DNA of 51,063 nucleotides, taken from positions 1 to 51,063 of the forward strand of contig JABITN010000102.1 of NCBI GenBank assembly GCA_018700525.1, in the 5' to 3' direction. Numbering within the stretch: position 1 is the stretch's first letter; each line of letters starts with the position of its first letter. A model generated the notes under the pieces. The model was not told the origin of the DNA. It saw only the letters and a list, made by a program, of their open reading frames with translations, and searched no databases. A program made the position numbers and the translations under genes. Positions 34,713 through 42,805 of the stretch are shown one piece after another. The stretch comes from Opitutales bacterium (GTDB lineage: Bacteria > Verrucomicrobiota > Verrucomicrobiia > Opitutales > Opitutaceae).

Positions 34713-34759
34713 CGGTTCGGTTCGATGGAGACCCGCAGGAGAATGACTGGATCACGAAC

Positions 34760-35110
34760 TTGGAAATCCGTCTGCCTATTGTTTTCGTCTTTGCCGGCGT
34801 GATATGCCCGCCAACGCGCGGAAGCTTGTACACCGGCCGGAATCCGTATCGCTTTGGAATTACATTTGAGATGAAAAGAATGCTGGAGGAATCGGAGATC
34901 CCGATAACCTCAGTTGTTAAGGAAGCAGGCTATACGATAGGACATTTTTGGATACCCTTTCAGAAACGATGGGTGCACAATCGCGTTGGGGAGCTTTTTC
35001 CGAGAATCCCGTACAGTTACTACTGTCCGCCTTGGGAGCGTGATGTAGATGTGAGTTTCGTAACCGAATCCAAGGTGCTCACCTGGGATCCGCTGGTTCA
35101 TCCTGGAGCG
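34760..35110 (+). pseudogene. Sulfatase remnant (N- and C-terminally truncated)
   Basis: Recognisable sulfatase pieces in one frame: CPPTRGSLYTGRNPYRFGIT (formylglycine site), then EESEIPITSVVKEAGYTIGHF, then a gap where GKWHLG should be, then YYCPPWERDVDVSFVTESKVLTWDPLVHP. The N-terminal metal-binding Asp pair and everything after the 'WDP' region are missing. The open frame continues to 35293 with unrelated sequence and overlaps the opposite-strand DUF1961 gene. Clearly a decayed copy of a sulfatase subfamily not otherwise present here. Confidence 0.82.
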
Positions 35111-35209
35111 ATCATGGTAAGGGAATGGATTCCTGCACTACTTCATCTCATCATGTCGCGAGGCTATTTCCTCGGAGAAGTGAATGAAAATCGAAAATCA
35201 GCTTCCACT

Positions 35210-35956
35210 CTAATCGAGCGACCACACGTTGAAGTTTCGGTAGCGAAAGTGAGTCCATTGCATTTGGCGCAATCCTATTTTTCCAGCACCTAGCGGTCCG
35301 CCATTGACTTCGTTTTCGTCTGTCCAGTCTATGATGGGGCGATCGTCAACGAAAAGCCGAATACGGGCTGAGTCTTTGACTAAGGTGATTCGGTGCACTT
35401 GATCGCTATCGGCCTCGATTCCTGGAGGGCCTTCGCTGACGATGTTTTTCCCCGGATTCTTCCGGAGTCGAGCGACCGGTCGTGCTGGGAGCTTGGGATT
35501 ATTTGCAAAGTAGGAAATGTGGTAATTCTTCAAAGCTGCATTGTTGTACTGGCTGAAGGTGCCATCTCTTTTGGGGAGAGAGGCGTCCATTGGATCTTCA
35601 CCGTTTAAACCAGTTGCCGCAAAAAAAACGATACATAAACCCGCTTCTAAATGCTGGTTTTGCATATCCCATTGAGCTACGAAATCAGTCGGAAACGTTT
35701 CGGGGCACCAATAAACATGGTGCATTCTTTCGTTGGGCGAGCGCATTTTCATCCACCCATCTACGAATTCGATTTGTCCAGGGCCTTCCATGATCCAGTC
35801 TCTTACCGAGGCAGAAGAATCCATCGCCGAGTGATAGAGGAGCTTTTCGGTTTCGATAGCGAAACTGGAAGGCGTTTGAGCGAGGCAATTAGAGTGTGCG
35901 AATGAGATTATGAATACGCTGAGCGTAGTAAAGCGTTTGGAGGAGACGAAGCTCAT
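35210..35956 (-). CDS. DUF1961 family protein, exported
   Basis: 248 residues. Signal region (TTLSVFIISFAHSNCLA), then LLYHSAMDSSASVRDWIMEGPGQIEFVDGWMKMRSP. The DUF1961 core is recognised in HHVYWCPETFPTDFVAQWDM, GLCIVFFAATGLNGEDPMDASLPKRDGTFSQYN, ALKNYHISYFANNP and RLFVDDRPIIDW. The fold is a concanavalin-like beta sandwich related to carbohydrate-binding or lyase modules, and members cluster with polysaccharide-degradation genes. It is the closest thing to a carbohydrate-active protein in this window, but catalysis is unproven. Its 3' end abuts the sulfatase remnant. Confidence 0.85.
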   Translation of the reverse strand: MSFVSSKRFTTLSVFIISFAHSNCLAQTPSSFAIETEKLLYHSAMDSSASVRDWIMEGPGQIEFVDGWMKMRSPNERMHHVYWCPETFPTDFVAQWDMQNQHLEAGLCIVFFAATGLNGEDPMDASLPKRDGTFSQYNNAALKNYHISYFANNPKLPARPVARLRKNPGKNIVSEGPPGIEADSDQVHRITLVKDSARIRLFVDDRPIIDWTDENEVNGGPLGAGKIGLRQMQWTHFRYRNFNVWSLD

Positions 35957-36089
35957 CGTCGGAGACTGCCGGCGACGGGGATTATGAACAAGGACAAATT
36001 GATTGAGCTGAATCGATAGAATGGGTATCCCCAGAGATTAATGTTATTTGCGGCTTGGCTATTTTCTTATCCTGATTTCTCATTTGATG

Positions 36090-36510
36090 ATGTTGCGAGT
36101 TTCGGGAGCCGTTTGTATTCTGATGCGAGAGATTCAAATCAAAGCGATCAAATCTCAAGGATCGGGGGGGGCAGAACGTGAACAAGGTTTCGACTGCGAT
36201 TCACCTGTTCTTCAATATCGCCGAATCATCTCTTCCTGAACGATTGAAAAAACGTCTAATGGCGAAAAGCGATCACAGAATTACGGAACAAGGAGTCATC
36301 ATTATCAAATCCCAAGAAGCTCGGAGCCAAGAAGCGAACCGAGAAGCGGCCTTCAAAAGGCTGAAGAGATTGGTTGCAAGCGTATTGACGGAACCTATAG
36401 AACGGAGACCCACTAAGCCTTCCAAAAGAGCGAAAGAACGGCGCCTAAAAGGGAAAGCTATTCGATCGAAGACGAAAACGATGCGAAGTCGGCCCGGTTT
36501 GTCGAATTAG
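36090..36510 (+). pseudogene. arfB: ArfB (peptidyl-tRNA hydrolase, stalled-ribosome rescue) with a frameshift in the GGQ codons
   Basis: ArfB releases peptides from non-stop ribosomes through a GGQ loop and a basic C-terminal tail placed in the empty mRNA channel. The frame from ATG 36090 reads MLRVSGAVCILMREIQIKAI, then KSQGSGG, which matches the ArfB N-terminus. At a run of eight G (36164-36171) it leaves frame. The next frame (+1) continues Q-NVNKVSTAIHLFFNIAESS..., DHRITEQGVIIIKSQEARSQEANREAAF and the basic tail RRPTKPSKRAKERRLKGKA to 36510. With seven Gs the gene would encode 139 residues with an intact GGQNVNK, the normal length. So either one G is inserted, the read is wrong in the homopolymer, or the ribosome shifts here. 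The GTG at 36178 alone would start after GGQ. Confidence 0.85.
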
Positions 36511-36709
36511 ACATTCTCTAGGGACTGGAAGGGTTGGCTTGACTGGAAACGAGTCAAACGTCGGTCAAAACAAAGATCGAACGATCATGTTCGTAATTCT
36601 CTTAGCTTATGAATATCATATGCTTAATGTTCTATGATAGAGCGAATACCCTTGTTTCGTAAGGGTTTTGACAAGTTGACAAGCGAAACTCGATTCGTAG
36701 CATTTCAGA

Positions 36710-37117
36710 ATGATAACTTTGATTCATTTAAATCGATTTGTTTTGGCCCTATTGGTTTCGGTTGCCCTGTCGTTAGTGGCGAGCGCTTCCAAGAGTGAAG
36801 AGGACGCTCTGAAACGCATCCAGCAAGCCAAGTATAGTATTTTTACGGGCAATTGGGATGTTCGCCTATATGAGGATATTAACTCCGTGGTTGATGGTGT
36901 AAAAAAGGGGATGCCAGGATTGGACTACGCATTGGTAGATCAGAAAATAGCCAACTCGACACGTATGACGCTGGTTTTTCGAGGACAGGGAGACCAAAAA
37001 GTAGTCGTGAGGCTCAAGCGATTTGAAACGTTTACACGTTTACGCATTCGTGTCGGAGTCGTAGGTAGTGAAACCAAGTCCGCCCAAATCTTCAATTACG
37101 TATATCGAAAGATGTGA
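36710..37117 (+). CDS. Small exported protein, DUF3568-like
   Basis: 135 residues. Signal peptide (LNRFVLALLVSVALSLVASASA-type, cleaved near SAS-KSE). The mature part of about 110 residues has the pattern YSIFTGNWDVRLYEDINSVVDGVKKGMPGLDYALVDQKI and then alternating strands (RMTLVFRGQGDQKVVVRLKRFETFTRLRIRVGVVG). It resembles the small periplasmic DUF3568 family found in PVC and other Gram-negative bacteria. No known function. A stem-loop follows the stop. Confidence 0.7.
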   Translation: MITLIHLNRFVLALLVSVALSLVASASKSEEDALKRIQQAKYSIFTGNWDVRLYEDINSVVDGVKKGMPGLDYALVDQKIANSTRMTLVFRGQGDQKVVVRLKRFETFTRLRIRVGVVGSETKSAQIFNYVYRKM

Positions 37118-37135
37118 GGAGTTTCGAATTTCTAA

Positions 37136-37172
37136 AAACGAGACCGTACTCGTTTAGAGGGTGGTTTTTTTG
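37136..37172 (+). terminator. Possible terminator after the DUF3568-like gene
   Basis: Stem aaacgag - accgta - ctcgttt (37136-37155) followed after agagggtgg by a run of seven T. The T-run is not directly against the stem, so this is a weak call. Confidence 0.4.
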
Positions 37173-37202
37173 CACGAGACGACAAGCGCCTGCACGGTTT
37201 TG

Positions 37203-38071
37203 TTAGAGTCTGTTGTCGCTCTCTAACTCGCTTAGGAGTCGCGGTAGTCCGTCGATGTTTTCCTGCAGACTGATTTTTGAGTCTTGTTTGGCTATGTGCC
37301 CCAGGATGGCAATTGGACTCTTGTACCCACTATTAAATACGGATTTAATTATCCTCTTCTGGGATTTTTCTGGTCCGATTGGGAGAATTTTATTTTTCCG
37401 GATTGGCTCGAACGGACGCGGCGTCGGTTACGCCGTTTAAATTCAAGCAGATCAAGTATGGCAGCTTGGCTTACAATTACCTATCGAGTTCATTGATGCT
37501 TTCATGGGCATAGTGAAAGTTGCAGAGGATACCAATGTGATAGGATCTCAATCCTTCGCTTAAGGCTTTCGTTACTGCCACCATATTTTCCGGCTCGCCT
37601 CCCAGTTGCCGCGATTATAATTAACTACTCTCGATCCCATAGCCTGGGTTCTTTGTGCCAGCGGCAGAATTTCGTTCACCGCTTAATCAATCATGTCCTC
37701 CTGGAAGAACCCGCTAACATTCTTGGGGCCATGAATGGTCTCCCAAATTTGGGGTGAATCCCGTGTTCTTCGAAAAGTTCGAATGCTTTATTGTGCTTTC
37801 TCCAGAAAGCCAAATATTTGATACCGTGCTTTTTGTACTTAATGATTTTTTCTTGAAACGAGGGAACGTTCTCGGCCCGTCAGTCATAAGCGCATTTTGT
37901 GATACCCAATTCCTCCAATATCTTGGACCGGGCTTCCGGATCGCGATTTTCAGCATCATAGGGTACAATGCACCAGGAGACTAAGTTTACGGTGCGGAAG
38001 TCCTTCAGTGATTTTGATGAGTCGAAAGATGAGGCGAAACTCAAAGCGATGAAGAGGGAGAGCAGTTTCAT
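37203..38071 (-). pseudogene. Sugar phosphate isomerase/epimerase (TIM barrel) pseudogene
   Basis: From ATG 38071 the minus strand encodes a signal peptide (MKLLSLFIALSFASSF), then SLKDFRTVNLVSWCIVPYDAE...ILEELGITKCAYD and a TGA. The same frame continues PSFQEKIIKYKKHGIKYLAFWRKHNKAFELFEEHGIHP. Further coherent pieces appear in other frames: IHGPKNVSGFFQEDMID, ILPLAQRTQAMGSRVVNYNRGNW, KALSEGLRSYHIGILCNFHYAHESINEL and the C-terminal GHIAKQDSKISLQENIDGLPRLLSELE to TAA at 37203. At least two frameshifts and several stops are needed to explain this. The pattern matches exported AP-endonuclease-2-type sugar isomerases. An intact distant relative is at 43203. Confidence 0.85.
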
Positions 38072-38234
38072 TGTTAGGCAATAGCACTTAGTCCTGACGA
38101 GGCCCTAGGATCACTGCAGGCAAGCGACTATCGCTTTACTTTTGAAACTCGTGAGAGCCAGATGAAACGTCGTTCCCTTTGGGTTTGACCCTTTAGGACG
38201 GTAAAACTAAGTTTCTGTTTTTGGGGGTGTTCGC

Positions 38235-38774
38235 ATGAAAAATCGTTTGTTAGTCTGTCTGTGCTTATCGTTTGTTATGGCCTTAGTATTTTCGGGATGC
38301 GAGACCACGAGCTCTGGAGCTACCGATGTGACAGGGCAAATGCGGACTCCGCTAACGGAGTGGGACGTCGATGTTTATCAAAATCCGCCTGGATTGCTTG
38401 ACTGGGTTTTGGATATGGAGATACCGACAAGCTTTGAGCAGGTCGCAACGCTGGAATCAAGCGCTACGACGCAGAGCAGCAGTCAAGCAGCGCTGGATCA
38501 GAAGACGACGCAGATCGTTACGGATCTAAAAAAGCGGGCCGCGAGGATGGGTGCGAACGCTATCGTTCTCAAAGCGGTGAATATGACTGAAGAGATTGTC
38601 GAACATCAGTCTAGTGGCTACGAAAGAGTGCGTTATCCGGATGGAACTATCCGAGAGGTGGAGGCCCCCATCAGAATCAGCTACAGCCGAGTCTACAAAG
38701 TCACGATATCGGCGGATTCGGTGTTCCTAGACTGGGATAATGTTTGGACGGGCGAGGCGAATATCGCGAAATAA
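38235..38774 (+). CDS. Lipoprotein of unknown function
   Basis: 179 residues. Lipoprotein signal MKNRLLVCLCLSFVMALVFSGC with lipobox FSGC, Cys22 being the lipidated residue. The mature domain has LDMEIPTSFEQVATLESSATT, then a helical AALDQKTTQIVTDLKKRAARMGANAIVLKAVN, similar in layout to small outer-membrane lipoproteins of the YbjQ/heavy-metal-binding-like type ('A..GANAIV'). It ends with ISYSRVYKVTIS. One of few genes here with a convincing ribosome-binding site (gggggtg, 7 bases before ATG). It converges on the PQQ propeller gene with 16 bp between stops. Confidence 0.78.
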   Translation: MKNRLLVCLCLSFVMALVFSGCETTSSGATDVTGQMRTPLTEWDVDVYQNPPGLLDWVLDMEIPTSFEQVATLESSATTQSSSQAALDQKTTQIVTDLKKRAARMGANAIVLKAVNMTEEIVEHQSSGYERVRYPDGTIREVEAPIRISYSRVYKVTISADSVFLDWDNVWTGEANIAK

Positions 38775-38790
38775 CGCCACGTCCGCTTAG

Positions 38791-40224
38791 CTAACTATCT
38801 TCGGAAATACAGTAGAGGTGCGTGTGCGTTCGAATGAGAAGATCGTTGCCGACGATAACGGGTGAAGCATCAATAGGGTCGTCGAGTTGATTCTTGGATA
38901 CGATTTCGAACGTTTCGGAATCTTTGAGTACGAGCGATACGCCTTCTTTTCCTAAAACATAGAGATGCCCGTTTGCGGATATGGGGGAAGCATAAATCCC
39001 GCGTATCCCCTCTAGGGTTTCATCTTGGAAGAAAACCTCGCCCGTTTTGGCGTTGAAGCAAGTGAGGTAAGCGTCGTTTCCCTTGTTCATGAAAAGGCGA
39101 TTGCCGGATAAAACGGGGGACGCAACGTAGGGAGCGCTGTGCAGAGCACTCCATGCAATGCTTGCCGAGTCCGTGACGTCGCCTTTGGAGCCTAGGTCGA
39201 TCGCCTGAACCGAACGACCTTTGTATCCACTAACTAAGTACACAAATTCATCATCGACAACGGGTGTGGGAATGATGTTCGCCGTTAAGCCTGCAGCTTC
39301 CCATATGAGTTGGCCATTTTGGGTGTCGTAACTACGCGTTTTATTCGCTCCGGCTACGATTGCCTGGGAGATGCCGTCAACTTCGACCACGACGGGGGTG
39401 GTCCAGGATGTAGGTTCGTCGCGTTCGGTTCTCCACAGTTCCTTTCCCGTTTTCTTGTCGAGAGCTATCAGATAGGATTGTGCTTCTTGATCCCATAAGA
39501 CAAGCAATGAGTTTCCCGCGATCACGGGCGAAGTGCCTTCGCCGAATCCATTACGCGTACGCAGGTTCCCTAGATCGTTTTCCCAGACGACAGCGCCATT
39601 GAGGTCGTAACAGAAAATCCCTCGCGAACCAAAGGACACCCACAGGTGTTGACCATCGGTGACTGGCGAGCCGGAAGCGAACCCATGAGTAGGATGATGA
39701 CCTTCGTGGGGCGTTTCTTTGCGGGCGGTTTGACTCCAGATGACTTCGCCGGAATCCCGATTCAACGCGAGAATTTGAAAAGCATGCTCTTTCTGGGGGC
39801 CAGGGCCTCCTTGCCCTCTTGGACCCCCTCTGCCACCGGGTCCTCCTCGGTTAGGCCGGCGAGGGCGATCGCCGTTGGAATTGGCGACATTTCCGCCTCT
39901 CGGTCTCGGGCGTTCGACAACCGGGGGAGGTTTGGGAGCGTTTTCTTGGTCGGAAACTTTCGGGGCCTGCTCGATGGCGCTCAGTAGAAAAATACGGTCT
40001 TTCCAGACGATTGGGGTGGCAAGTCCGGACCCGGGAACCTTTACCTTCCACTTTACGTTCTTATCTTCGCTCCATTCAGTGGGCGGTTTAGCGCCAGGAA
40101 CCGTTCCATTTTGCGTCGGTCCACGCCAATTCGTCCAAGAGTCGCCCGCGAAAATGAGATTGGGCGCTACGGAAAGCGCGAGAATTGCCAAGGGAAGAAG
40201 CGTACGATTAAGGCAGTCTTTCAT
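38791..40224 (-). CDS. PQQ-like beta-propeller protein with Gly/Arg/Pro-rich insert
   Basis: 477 residues. Signal region (LPLAILALSVAPNLIFA), then DSWTNWRGPTQNGTVPGAKPPTEWSEDKNVKWKVKVPGSG, the usual PVC propeller start. Between blade strands (about 98-146) sits a low-complexity insert rich in Pro, Arg and Gly (pattern RPRPRGG...PRRPNRGGPGGRGG). Blades follow: LALNRDSGEVIW, ALDKKTGKELWRTERDE, SYDTQNGQLIWEAAG, CFNAKTGEVFFQDE. It ends DLLIRTHTHLYCIS. Third PQQ-like propeller in the window and the longest. No catalytic or heme motif. Probably periplasmic or outer-membrane attached; the insert may be an exposed loop. Confidence 0.87.
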   Translation of the reverse strand: MKDCLNRTLLPLAILALSVAPNLIFAGDSWTNWRGPTQNGTVPGAKPPTEWSEDKNVKWKVKVPGSGLATPIVWKDRIFLLSAIEQAPKVSDQENAPKPPPVVERPRPRGGNVANSNGDRPRRPNRGGPGGRGGPRGQGGPGPQKEHAFQILALNRDSGEVIWSQTARKETPHEGHHPTHGFASGSPVTDGQHLWVSFGSRGIFCYDLNGAVVWENDLGNLRTRNGFGEGTSPVIAGNSLLVLWDQEAQSYLIALDKKTGKELWRTERDEPTSWTTPVVVEVDGISQAIVAGANKTRSYDTQNGQLIWEAAGLTANIIPTPVVDDEFVYLVSGYKGRSVQAIDLGSKGDVTDSASIAWSALHSAPYVASPVLSGNRLFMNKGNDAYLTCFNAKTGEVFFQDETLEGIRGIYASPISANGHLYVLGKEGVSLVLKDSETFEIVSKNQLDDPIDASPVIVGNDLLIRTHTHLYCISEDS

Positions 40225-40316
40225 AGAGATAGTTAAGGGTTTGCGAATCGTTCATTATCGGGACCGCGAGCGAATAGGGCTACTGTTATCAGACGTTTGG
40301 AAACCCCTATTTGGTT

Positions 40317-41054
40317 TCAGCGAATTTGGCTTGAACGCTCTTTTCGATAAGCTAGGGGCGTGCACCCCATGTTGCGCCTAAAATAGCGGGTAAATGAACT
40401 GTGATCATAGAATCCGCAGTCGAGGGCAATCTGGGTGATGCTCCTACGGCTTTGACTGAGTTGATCCGCGGCGATCAGGATTCGGAGCTGAATGATGTAT
40501 TCGCGAGGACTCACCCTAAATCGCTTCTTGAAAAGGCGTTCGAGCTGACGCTGGGAAATTCCGGCTTGTTTCGAGAGTTCTGGAATCGAGAGACTGGAAG
40601 CATAGTTTTGCTTGATGGTTCGGACCATTTTAATGACTGGGTCGTCAATGTCTTCCTTTGCAGGCTCGTGATTTTGAACAATACCGCAAATCCCTTCAAC
40701 TTCGCCGTTCGGCCTTAATAGCGGGTATTTGTGGGTGACGAACCACTCGGGTAAGCGATTTCTCGTGGGGAAAAGCTCAACCAGATCCAGAAGTGGCAAT
40801 TTCGATTGGATAACGGTTTGATCGTCGCTGCGAAATTTCTCGGACATGTATTCAGGGAATATATCTCGGTCGGATTTACCGAAGATCGCTTCGTTTGTTG
40901 CGAATCCGCAGTGTTCAAGAAAGCGGTGATTTCCCATGATGAGGCGGCTTTCCTTATCCTTCAAAAAGAACATTAAATTTGGTATGTGCTCGAATAGCCG
41001 ATAGAGCTGACCGCCTTGGTCAATACACAAAAGCCACGCGTTGAATGATTTCAT
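40317..41054 (-). CDS. PAS-AraC transcriptional regulator 2
   Basis: 245 residues from ATG 41054 (MKSFNAWLLCIDQGGQLYRLFEHIPNLMFFLKDKESRLIMGN); the longer frame to 41183 runs into the divergent sulfatase's leader. PAS domain at about 18-125 with IFGKSDRDIFPEYMSEKFRSDDQTVI and WFVTHKYPLLRPNGEVEGICGIVQ. AraC DNA-binding domain at about 145-243: LSIPELSKQAGISQRQLERLFKKRFRVSPREYI and RSITQIALDCGFYDHSSFTRYFRRNMGCTPLAY. Same architecture as the gene at 27632. It is divergent from sulfatase 6, with 145 bp between the starts, so it probably controls that gene and itself. Confidence 0.9.
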   Translation of the reverse strand: MKSFNAWLLCIDQGGQLYRLFEHIPNLMFFLKDKESRLIMGNHRFLEHCGFATNEAIFGKSDRDIFPEYMSEKFRSDDQTVIQSKLPLLDLVELFPTRNRLPEWFVTHKYPLLRPNGEVEGICGIVQNHEPAKEDIDDPVIKMVRTIKQNYASSLSIPELSKQAGISQRQLERLFKKRFRVSPREYIIQLRILIAADQLSQSRRSITQIALDCGFYDHSSFTRYFRRNMGCTPLAYRKERSSQIR

Positions 41055-41199
41055 GGCGAAAAAGTACAAAAATAAATCCGCCGTGACAAGGGGTTTCGGG
41101 GGAGTATCTCGGTTCGATTGTCCAATCCACCGAAAAAGCTTGGCAATGCAGAATAACTCGCTGGCCAAGCGATGGATGATCAATCAATACTTCGTAGTT
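41055..41199. promoter_or_regulatory. Divergent regulator-sulfatase promoter region
   Basis: 145 bp between the starts of PAS-AraC regulator 2 (minus) and sulfatase 6 (plus). AraC-type regulators usually bind such regions as direct repeats. I did not find a convincing repeat pair by eye, so the region is called from arrangement only. Confidence 0.45.
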
Positions 41200-42777
41200 A
41201 TGTTTCCTAAGAATTACCGGTTTTCATTTTTGATTGGGGCGCTGATTAATCTTGCGGTGGGTCAGCTTTGCGTTGGCGAGGAGCGCCCCAATATTCTGCT
41301 TATGATGGTCGATGATTTGGGCTTTTCCGACTTCGGATGCTACGGAAGCGAAATCGAGACGCCGCATATCGATAGCCTGGCGTCGGAGGGGCTTCGTTTT
41401 TCGCAATTTTACAATACTGCGAAATGTCACTCGTCGCGAGTATGTCTGCTTACTGGACTGTACACCAACCAAGCGGGCAATGCAGCGCTAGACCGTTCGG
41501 TCACGATTGCGGAGACACTCGGAGAGGCGGGCTACGCGACTTCGATGACCGGAAAATGGCATCTCGAAGACCAACCAACCGATCATGGCTTTAGCCGGTA
41601 TTTCGGGCATTTGTCCGGGGCGACGGATTTCTTCAAAGGTGACGATACATTCCGCCTGAACGGAAAACCGTGGAATGAGTTTGATGAAAACTTTTATACG
41701 ACCGACGCGAATGTAGATTACGCGATGGATTTCATCGATCAGGCGCTTGAACAAAAGAAACCATTTTTCCACTACATTGCGTTTAACGCGCCTCACTACC
41801 CATTACAGGCCCCGAAAGAAGATATTCAGAAATATCTAGGCCGTTATGATACGGGATGGGATGTTATTCGAAAAGAGCGCTTTGAAAAACAGAAACGTCT
41901 TGGAGTATTTCCAGCGGATATGGAATTGCCTCCATTGCCTGATCACATGAAAGCTTGGGACGACTTGAGCTCGGAAGAGCAGGAGATGGAAAGTTTTCGA
42001 ATGGCTATATTTGCCGCGATGGTTGATCGAGTGGATCAGAACATCGGCCGCGTGATTGCCTATTTGAAGCATAAGGGTCAATTGGAGAACACCTTGATCA
42101 TGCTATGCTCGGACAATGGAGCCTGTCCATTTGAACGTAGCAAGAGCACGGATATTCCACCTTGGGAAGCGGACTCGTATTATCTCTACGATGCAAGCTG
42201 GGCAACAGTGGGCAATACGCCCTTGCGGCACTACAAGCAAACTCAACACGAGGGAGGGATTTCTTCGCCTCTGATTGTGAACTGGCCTGGAAAAATCGCC
42301 AATCCCGGTTCGTGGGAAGCGAGTCCCGGTCACTTGATAGATCTGATGGCGACTTGTATCGATGTTGGCGATGCGTCCTATCCGACAAACTATATTGGCG
42401 AAGCAATAGAGCCCTTACAGGGGAAGACGCTCCTGCCGCTTTTCAAAGGCAAGGAGCGGGATGGGCACGATTGGTTGTATTTTCAATTTTCGAATTGTCG
42501 CGCGATTCGTCAAGGAGACTGGAAAGCGGTTAGCTTTTACGGTCATGCCTGGGAGCTCTACAATATAGCGAACGACCGAGTGGAACAACACGACCTGGCT
42601 AAACAGCATCCGGAAAAAATGAAAAGGCTGTCTACGCTCTGGCAGAAGGTGGCTGAAGAAACGGATATGGCGCCGGAAAGGCAGCGTGGACCGGTTAAGG
42701 CGAAGCAATCTCCACACACTCAAAAAAGTTGGCACAAGTCGGAGTTGTATGACGAATGGGAGGCTCCGACATTCTGA
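41200..42777 (+). CDS. Sulfatase 6 (family S1, variant CHSSR motif)
   Basis: 525 residues from ATG 41200 (MFPKNYRFSFLIGALINLAVGQLCVGEERPNILLMMVDD), chosen for its signal peptide; several in-frame ATGs upstream (from 41041) give non-hydrophobic sequence and lie in the regulator's promoter. The formylglycine site is Cys76-His-Ser-Ser-Arg: Ser in place of Pro. Otherwise standard: VDDLGFSDFGCYGSEIETPHIDSLA, GKWHLED, FIAFNAPHYPLQAP-like region (YIAFNAPHYPLQAP), MLCSDNGACPFE, and HEGGISSPLIVNWPG with the active-site His/Lys region changed to HYKQTQHEGG. It ends KSELYDEWEAPTF. Its likely regulator is the divergent PAS-AraC gene. Substrate unknown. Confidence 0.9.
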   Translation: MFPKNYRFSFLIGALINLAVGQLCVGEERPNILLMMVDDLGFSDFGCYGSEIETPHIDSLASEGLRFSQFYNTAKCHSSRVCLLTGLYTNQAGNAALDRSVTIAETLGEAGYATSMTGKWHLEDQPTDHGFSRYFGHLSGATDFFKGDDTFRLNGKPWNEFDENFYTTDANVDYAMDFIDQALEQKKPFFHYIAFNAPHYPLQAPKEDIQKYLGRYDTGWDVIRKERFEKQKRLGVFPADMELPPLPDHMKAWDDLSSEEQEMESFRMAIFAAMVDRVDQNIGRVIAYLKHKGQLENTLIMLCSDNGACPFERSKSTDIPPWEADSYYLYDASWATVGNTPLRHYKQTQHEGGISSPLIVNWPGKIANPGSWEASPGHLIDLMATCIDVGDASYPTNYIGEAIEPLQGKTLLPLFKGKERDGHDWLYFQFSNCRAIRQGDWKAVSFYGHAWELYNIANDRVEQHDLAKQHPEKMKRLSTLWQKVAEETDMAPERQRGPVKAKQSPHTQKSWHKSELYDEWEAPTF

Positions 42778-42805
42778 ATCTCAGAAAACACTACCATATC
42801 CGCAT

